Source of the DNA: Clostridia bacterium
GTDB taxonomy: Bacteria > Bacillota_A > Clostridia > Christensenellales > Aristaeellaceae
Direction of reading: 5' to 3'
NCBI GenBank assembly: GCA_017412025.1
Contig: JAFQOY010000207.1
Coordinates: 1 to 8,622 of the forward strand
DNA length: 8,622 nt
This document shows, one piece after another, positions 4,803 through 8,622 of this stretch. Made by a program: the position numbers and the translations under genes. Position 1 is the stretch's first letter. Each line of letters starts with the position of its first letter. Under the pieces are notes generated by a model. That model searched no databases, had not been told where the DNA came from, and saw nothing but the letters and a program-made list of their open reading frames with translations.

Positions 4803-4994
4803 AAGAGACGGCGTGCTGTTTATGCGTTATACGGGGAATACATCGGAGAGTTCAACATTCTTACGATGGAAATGATGCGGGGAGATCTCCCAAAGAAGGC
4901 TCAAGAACTTGTCAAAGAGTGGCTGGCGCTCCATCAGAATGAGCTTCAGGCCATGTGGGATCATCAGCAGATTGAGAAACTTCCGCCGCTTTGA
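4803..4994 (+). pseudogene. DUF4160 protein, N-terminally truncated
   Basis: The frame reads ALYGEYIGEFNILTMEMM, then RGDLPKKAQELVKEWLALHQ and NELQAMWDHQQIEKLPPL, which is the C-terminal two thirds of a DUF4160 protein. The usual N-terminal part (about 25-30 residues with the HxH motif before ALYGEY) is absent: an in-frame TGA lies at 4800-4802 and no start codon or matching sequence is found in other frames just upstream. DUF4160 and DUF2442 genes commonly occur as an adjacent pair, as here, and the pair has been suspected to be toxin-antitoxin-like. The break lies just 80 bases from the tRNA attachment site, so loss of the 5' end during an earlier insertion or deletion is plausible. Confidence 0.75.
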
Positions 4995-5009
4995 TTGGGA
5001 GGTGCGGGT

Positions 5010-5255
5010 ATGATTCCGCGAATCAAGAAGATTGCTGTGCTGCCTGATTTCGTGCTGGACGTTCTGTTTGACGATGGACGCCGCGTCAGGTATGATGTGA
5101 AAGAGGATATGGATCTGCCGGGATACGACGCTCTGCGCGAGGTGCCGGGCCTGTTTCAGCTCGTTTCGCTTGATCCGAGCAGAACGTGCGTATTCTGGAA
5201 TGATGAAATCGATCTGCCCAGCGATACGGTTTATGAATATGGCGTCGCTTATTGA
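5010..5255 (+). CDS. DUF2442 domain protein
   Basis: The 81-residue product is a typical DUF2442 protein: IPRIKKIAVLPDFVLDVLFD (2-21), a GRRVRYDV strand, then FWNDEIDLPSDTVYEYG (62-78), the conserved C-terminal signature of the family. The start at 5010 has GGGAGGT six bases upstream; a TTG at 4995 in the same frame is less likely. It follows the DUF4160 remnant by 15 bases, the usual gene order of the pair, so it is the surviving half of a two-gene unit. The molecular role of the family is not firmly known. A hairpin with a T run lies just downstream. Confidence 0.88.
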   Translation: MIPRIKKIAVLPDFVLDVLFDDGRRVRYDVKEDMDLPGYDALREVPGLFQLVSLDPSRTCVFWNDEIDLPSDTVYEYGVAY

Positions 5256-5263
5256 TAATACGG

Positions 5264-5291
5264 AAAAGGCCGGCTATAGCAGTCGGCTTTT
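5264..5291 (+). terminator. Probable terminator after the DUF2442 gene
   Basis: GCCGGC (5269-5274) pairs with GTCGGC (5282-5287, one G:U) around a 7-base loop, with AAAAG before and TTTT after. The short stem makes it moderate in strength. Confidence 0.6.
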
Positions 5292-5406
5292 GCTGTTGGA
5301 TCCGGGGCGCGCATGCTATCCGCAGTTCTGCGATACGGGTAAGGGAAGCGGCGTTTGCGACAGTCTTGAGGCAGTGCCGCAGGGCGCGCGGCATGAGGGA
5401 GGGCGC

Positions 5407-6216
5407 ATGAACTATTTCGTCGAGGGGCTGCAGGGCAGCGGCAAGAGCACGCTCACGGGCAGGCTGGAGCGGATGCTCCCGGGCTATGCGGCGGTGAGAG
5501 AGGGCGAGTATTCGCCGGTGGAGCTGGCGTGGTGCGCCTGCATGGATGAGGCGGCATACGCGGACATCCTGCGCCGATACGCCGGACTGCGCACGCAGAT
5601 TGAGGCGAAGACGCACGAGGAGCGCGGCCGCAGGATCGTCTGCTACACAAAGGTGGAGACGGACGACAGGGGCTTTTATGACGATCTGAGCCGGTATGAG
5701 ATCTACAACAACCGCGTTCCGGACGCTGATTTCAAGGCGGTCATCCTTGAGCGCTTCCGGAACTGGAACACGGATCAAAACATTTTTGAGTGTTCCCTGT
5801 TTCAGAATATCGTCGAGGAGATGATGCTCTTCAAAAACGCGTCCGACGAGGAGATCATCGCGCTTTACCGGCTCGTGCGGGAGGCGCTTGAGGGCAGGGA
5901 ATACCATATCTGCTATCTGCAGACCAACGACGTGCGGGAGAGCCTGCGCGTGATCCGCCGCGAGCGCACGGACGGGCAGGGGAACGAGCGCTGGTTTGCG
6001 ATGATGCAGGAATTCTTTGACGCGTCGCCCTATGCCGTGAGCAGGGGGATCGGGGGCGAGGAGGCGCTGATCCGCCATTTTGAGCACAGGCAGGCGCTGG
6101 AGCTGCGCATATGCCGCGAGCTGTTTGCGGACAGGACCACCGTGCTCGCGTCCAAGGGATACACGGATGAGGAAATATACGGAATGGAAGAAAAGGCAAA
6201 TTGCCGTAAATCCTGA
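5407..6216 (+). CDS. P-loop NTPase, nucleoside/nucleotide-kinase-like
   Basis: A 269-residue protein with a Walker A motif near the N terminus (GLQGSGKST, 7-15), followed by EGEYSPVELAW (32-42), a central FECSLFQNIVEEMM (127-140) and an arginine-rich segment VIRRERTDG (182-190) that resembles the LID region of P-loop kinases. This layout fits the thymidylate/deoxynucleoside-kinase-like group of P-loop proteins, but no substrate can be assigned; an antibiotic-modifying or RNA-repair kinase is also possible. The start at 5407 has a GAGGGAGGG site just upstream and places the P-loop at the usual distance; frames upstream to 5170 read through the DUF2442 gene and are not real. It stands alone, with a gene-free stretch behind it. 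Confidence 0.75.
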   Translation: MNYFVEGLQGSGKSTLTGRLERMLPGYAAVREGEYSPVELAWCACMDEAAYADILRRYAGLRTQIEAKTHEERGRRIVCYTKVETDDRGFYDDLSRYEIYNNRVPDADFKAVILERFRNWNTDQNIFECSLFQNIVEEMMLFKNASDEEIIALYRLVREALEGREYHICYLQTNDVRESLRVIRRERTDGQGNERWFAMMQEFFDASPYAVSRGIGGEEALIRHFEHRQALELRICRELFADRTTVLASKGYTDEEIYGMEEKANCRKS

Positions 6217-6515
6217 TTTTCAAAGGATTGGAAAAGCGCTTGCGATAAGATGAACGCAGAAATAAAGAACGGCTCCAAACCAGCCCTCGGATATAAGCCG
6301 AAGCGCGCTGGCGGAGCCGCCCTTGAAGATATGATACATGAATTGGCCGAGGGCGTCAAGGCTCTTTGTGTGAGCCATCTGGCTTGCGCGGCGCATTCAT
6401 TTCTGTTTCGATGATCGTCACCCTGCCTTTGGCTGTTCTGGAAATGGCAGGGAAGCGCGCAGGGCCAAGGCTCCCCTGAAAGGGGAGCTGCCGCAAAGCG
6501 GCTGAGGGGATAAGA
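6217..6515. other. Gene-free stretch with a dispersed-repeat candidate
   Basis: I see no gene with a ribosome site or family resemblance between the kinase-like gene and the mazF terminator. The right part (6467-6511) is a double hairpin described separately; the remainder shows nothing I can name. Confidence 0.5.
6467..6511. repeat. REP-like double hairpin
   Basis: CTCCCCT-GAA-AGGGGAG (6471-6487, extended by one G:C) is followed directly by GCCGC-AAA-GCGGC (6490-6502) and TGAGGGG. Very similar units, with AAGGCTCCCCTGAAAGGGG at the core, recur between genes in many gut Clostridia genomes from what I know of them; only one copy is in this window. Confidence 0.6.
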
Positions 6516-6551
6516 GACAAAAACGTCCCGCCGTATTCTCCCGGCGGGACG
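6516..6551 (-). terminator. Rho-independent terminator of mazEF
   Basis: On the minus strand the 9-bp stem CGTCCCGCC/GGCGGGACG (6543-6551 with 6524-6532) is followed by TTTTTG. It lies 17 bases past the mazF stop codon. Confidence 0.88.
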
Positions 6552-6567
6552 CAGATACTGAGCGCGT

Positions 6568-6870
6568 TCACTGGTATTCAAATATTCCGGCAACGGCGTC
6601 GGAGATATCCATGACGTCGTAGTAGTGCAAAGCGGCGATTTTGTGGAAATGGCGCGCAGCAAGATCCAGATACCGGACCTGTTCGCAGAGGACATAGCCC
6701 TCCATGCCGGTTTCCTTGAGCTCAATATGGAGCGGACCGGGGACGGCTTTTTTCAGAATCGGGCAGACAACCGCCTTTCCGCTTTGGTTGAAGTAATTGT
6801 TGCTGACGACGATGACCGGGTGCGTGACGCCCTCCACCTTGAGAAGATCGCCCTGCTGGATGGAAGACAT
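6568..6870 (-). CDS. mazF: MazF/PemK-type endoribonuclease toxin
   Basis: The 100-residue product has the MazF fold signatures: QQGDLLKVEG near the N terminus, HPVIVVSNNYFNQSGKAVVC (17-36), the central strand CPILKKAVPGP, and the conserved LCEQVRYLDLAARHF (61-75). Members of this family are ribosome-independent ribonucleases that cut mRNA at short sequences; the cut sequence cannot be predicted here. I chose ATG 6870, which overlaps the mazE stop codon (TGATG), over two GTG codons just before it. Translation is therefore coupled to the antitoxin, as usual for type II pairs. No break is visible, so it should be active when free of MazE. Confidence 0.9.
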   Translation of the reverse strand: MSSIQQGDLLKVEGVTHPVIVVSNNYFNQSGKAVVCPILKKAVPGPLHIELKETGMEGYVLCEQVRYLDLAARHFHKIAALHYYDVMDISDAVAGIFEYQ

Positions 6871-7112
6871 CACCACACCTCATTTCCCTGCGGATGATCG
6901 TCAAATACTTCTTCAGAGAGGTTCAGATTACCGCTGAAGGCGGCGGCTCTTTCCTTGAGCGAACGATGCCTGAACTGCTTGCTGAGGATGATCCTGCCAT
7001 CCTGAACCTCGGCGGTCAGGACGTCGTCGGGCTTGATTCCTGCGGAAGCGAGGAATTCGCGTGAAAAGCGGATTCCCTGACTGTTGCCCCAGGGCTTGAT
7101 GGATACCTGCAT
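6870..7112 (-). CDS. mazE: MazE-type antitoxin, AbrB/SpoVT-like
   Basis: An 80-residue antitoxin. Residues 1-46 form a swapped-hairpin AbrB/MazE DNA-binding domain with the signature WGNSQGIRFSREFLASAGI (8-26) and a closing GRIILSK. The C-terminal part is acidic and extended (GNLNLSEEVFDDHPQGNEVW, 61-80), the segment that in MazE proteins wraps around the toxin; the terminal W is typical. The start at 7112 has AAGGAGGG at good spacing; an upstream ATG at 7178 would lie beyond the promoter. It neutralises MazF and, with it, is expected to repress the operon through the palindrome at 7134-7152. Confidence 0.9.
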   Translation of the reverse strand: MQVSIKPWGNSQGIRFSREFLASAGIKPDDVLTAEVQDGRIILSKQFRHRSLKERAAAFSGNLNLSEEVFDDHPQGNEVW

Positions 7113-7133
7113 GCACAGCCCTCCTTGTTTGAT

Positions 7134-7172
7134 GTTTATACAAAGTATAAACCAATGTGATGCGTCTGTCAA
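7134..7172 (-). promoter_or_regulatory. mazEF promoter with operator palindrome
   Basis: On the minus strand a perfect TTGACA (7167-7172) and TATACT (7144-7149) are 17 bases apart. The -10 element lies inside the perfect 19-bp palindrome GTTTATAC-AAA-GTATAAAC (7134-7152), an apt site for MazE-mediated autorepression. Confidence 0.88.
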
Positions 7173-7267
7173 TGGCATGTTCCTCCATCCTCAGCTTCAT
7201 TCCCGGCGTGTCCTTTCCGCCGGAAAACAAAGCGCCCGGTCAGCCTTTGACCGTTGCCCGGAAAAGC

Positions 7268-7372
7268 GCGCCGGTTGCGGCCGCGGTGGAGCTGTTTACC
7301 AGGCGCGGGCTGGATACGATTACCGTGCCCATCGCCGCGAGCGTGCTGCTCTTTATAGCGGCGGTGCTGTGA
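7268..7372 (+). pseudogene. 3' remnant of a phytol/lipid kinase-like (CTP-transferase family) gene
   Basis: The last 34 codons before the stop at 7370 read APVAAAVELF then TRRGLDTITVPIAASVLLF, followed by IAAVL. The pattern A-x3-VE-...-D-x-ITVP-hydrophobic matches the C terminus of membrane kinases of the SEC59/VTE5/phosphatidate cytidylyltransferase-like group, which end in a similar DNLTVP-plus-helix segment. Nothing upstream in the frame supports the remaining membrane domain, and the mazEF promoter region lies where the gene body should be. I read it as a tail left after mazEF or another rearrangement replaced the rest. The match is short, so a chance frame cannot be excluded. Confidence 0.4.
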
Positions 7373-7400
7373 CGGCGGGGCGCGGGGAAGAAGAACGGAC

Positions 7401-7429
7401 TTTACAGAAACGTCTGTTTCGTGTATAAT
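7401..7429 (+). promoter_or_regulatory. Sigma-A promoter of the DUF2804 gene
   Basis: TTTACA (7401-7406) and a perfect TATAAT (7424-7429) are 17 bases apart. The spacer contains the inverted repeat GAAAC-GTCT-GTTTC (7407-7420), a possible operator. The predicted leader is about 75 bases and GC-rich. Confidence 0.85.
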
Positions 7430-7510
7430 ACCCCGGTTGACGGCCGCGTGCGCAATCGCGCGGACTGCCGGCGGCGCTGCGGCGCACGCCATATACACAG
7501 GAGGAAATCC

Positions 7511-8542
7511 ATGCAGCACGAAATCACAAAAGCGATCCCCCTGCTTGACGCGCAGGGCAACCTGACGGAGGCGGGCTATTGCAGAAAGCTTCTGCCGGTA
7601 TACGACCGCAGCGCAGTGAAGGGCGGCTTTGCCCGGCTGAAGGAATGGGATTATTACTATGTCGGCAACGAGCGCTTCGGCCTCGCGCTGACCATTGCGG
7701 ATAACAGCTATATGGGCCTTGACTCGATCTCCTTCCTCTCCTTTGAGGGCGAGCCGTGGGAGGTGACAAAGTCCCCGATGCGCGTCTTCCCCATGGGCAG
7801 GACGAACCTGCCGCCAACGTCCGCCGCCGGCGTTACGCACAGCCGCGGCAAGGGCTATTTCCTGCGCTTTGAGGCGACGGGGGAGTGCCGCCGCCTGACG
7901 GCGCATATGGACGACTTCAGGGACGGGCAGGCGATCGACGTCGACGTGACCCTCACGCGCGAGCCGGAGGAGTCGATGGTCATCTGCACGCCGTTTGAAA
8001 AGAAGGGCCATTTCTATTACAACCAGAAGATCAACTGCATGCGCGCGCAGGGCACGGTGCGCCTGGGCGATCGCGCGCATACGCTTGACCCGGCGAGCGC
8101 CTTCGGCGTGCTCGACTGGGGACGCGGCGTGTGGACGTACCACAACACGTGGTACTGGGGCAGCGCCTCCGGCCTGTGCGATGGGGCCGACTTCGGCTTC
8201 AACATCGGCTATGGCTTCGGCGATACCAGCGCCGCGAGCGAGAACATGCTCTTTTATAAAGGAAAGGCGCACAAGCTCTCGCAGGTGACGTTCCATATCC
8301 CGATGAAGGACGGCAGGGAAGACTATCTGTCGCCGTGGACGTTCACAAGCGACGACGGCCGGTTTGAGATGGACTTTGCGCCCATCATCAACCGCGCCTC
8401 CTTGACGGATGTGAAGCTGATCAAGAGCGACCAGAACCAGGTATTCGGCCGCTTCAGCGGCAGAGCCGTGCTCGACGACGGCACGGCGCTTGAGATCCGC
8501 GATCTGCTCGGCTTTGCGGAAAAGGTTGAGAACAAGTGGTAA
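7511..8542 (+). CDS. DUF2804 family protein
   Basis: A 343-residue protein of the DUF2804 family, of unknown biochemical role. Family hallmarks are visible: PFEKKGHFYYNQKINCM (161-177), the tryptophan-rich LDWGRGVWTYHNTWYWG (201-217), the FGFNIGYGFGDTSAASEN run (228-245) and a C-terminal beta-rich part ending FGRFSGRAVLDDG. The repeated short strands and aromatic loops suggest a beta-rich fold related to lipocalin/calycin-like or hydroxyneurosporene-synthase-like proteins; that is inference. No signal peptide or membrane segment is seen, so it is probably cytoplasmic. The start at 7511 has AGGAGG six bases upstream. It is a single-gene transcription unit with its own promoter and terminator. 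Confidence 0.9.
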   Translation: MQHEITKAIPLLDAQGNLTEAGYCRKLLPVYDRSAVKGGFARLKEWDYYYVGNERFGLALTIADNSYMGLDSISFLSFEGEPWEVTKSPMRVFPMGRTNLPPTSAAGVTHSRGKGYFLRFEATGECRRLTAHMDDFRDGQAIDVDVTLTREPEESMVICTPFEKKGHFYYNQKINCMRAQGTVRLGDRAHTLDPASAFGVLDWGRGVWTYHNTWYWGSASGLCDGADFGFNIGYGFGDTSAASENMLFYKGKAHKLSQVTFHIPMKDGREDYLSPWTFTSDDGRFEMDFAPIINRASLTDVKLIKSDQNQVFGRFSGRAVLDDGTALEIRDLLGFAEKVENKW

Positions 8543-8555
8543 GGTGAATACGCAG

Positions 8556-8581
8556 CCCCTCCCGGAAACGGGAGGGGTTTT
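8556..8581 (+). terminator. Rho-independent terminator of the DUF2804 gene
   Basis: A perfect 9-bp stem CCCCTCCCG/CGGGAGGGG closed by a GAAA tetraloop is followed by TTTT. It begins 13 bases past the stop codon. Confidence 0.93.
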
Positions 8582-8600
8582 GCATGCGGCGCAGGAGCGC

Positions 8601-8622
8601 GGCGGCCTGAGGTCAGGCCGCC
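8601..8622. repeat. Hairpin at the window edge
   Basis: GGCGGCCTGA (8601-8610) and TCAGGCCGCC (8613-8622) are perfect complements with a 2-base centre. The window ends at the arm, so any T run beyond it, which would make it a second terminator, cannot be seen. Confidence 0.5.

Noticed and set aside
5086..6087. 333-codon minus-strand frame opposite the kinase-like gene
   Set aside because: Shadow frame: the plus strand has the P-loop, a ribosome site and good codon pattern.
7169..8296. 375-codon minus-strand frame opposite the DUF2804 gene
   Set aside because: Shadow frame; the plus strand carries the family motifs, promoter and terminator.

Overview
The window looks like a GC-rich Bacillota (Clostridia-type gut bacterium) chromosome carrying the int-proximal end of an integrated mobile element. 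The reasons are strong AGGAGG ribosome sites, sigma-A-type promoters, GC-rich genes, a tRNA with an encoded CCA end, and families common in Clostridia (RepA_N-like initiator, DUF2493, DUF2442, DUF2804). No species can be named from sequence alone.

Positions 1 to about 4655 are the element; its far end lies left of the window. In order it holds: a 1.1 kb GC-rich stretch without a credible gene, ending in an array of inverted repeats (741-1120); a DUF2493/SLOG-type gene (1144-1503); a hairpin-rich spacer; a leftward three-gene operon (2834 to 1806: XRE-type regulator, a four-cysteine protein, a basic-tailed small protein) with a clear promoter and terminator; a 0.5 kb region with the architecture of a replication origin (three DnaA-box-like repeats, two families of 11-bp direct repeats, many palindromes including four copies of a CCGGTCA..TGACCGG operator-like site); a short leftward winged-helix protein resembling the N-terminal domain of RepA_N initiators (3745-3395); and a divergent tyrosine recombinase (3783-4646). 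The recombinase abuts the 3' portion of a tRNA-Ser(GGA) gene, which is the attachment site. The element therefore appears able to integrate at tRNA-Ser, and it may also replicate when excised.

Right of the tRNA fragment (4721 onward) is presumed host chromosome. It holds the old tRNA terminator; a decayed DUF4160 gene followed by an intact DUF2442 gene; a P-loop kinase-like gene; a gene-free stretch with a dispersed hairpin repeat; a leftward mazEF toxin-antitoxin pair with its own promoter, operator palindrome and terminator; a probable 3' remnant of a lipid/phytol kinase-like gene; and a DUF2804 gene with its own promoter and terminator. The broken genes and the TA pair point to repeated insertion and deletion next to the tRNA site.

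The hexamer CTGCAG is strongly enriched on the element side (15 by my count in 4.65 kb, against 2 in the remaining 3.97 kb), which supports a different origin for the two halves.
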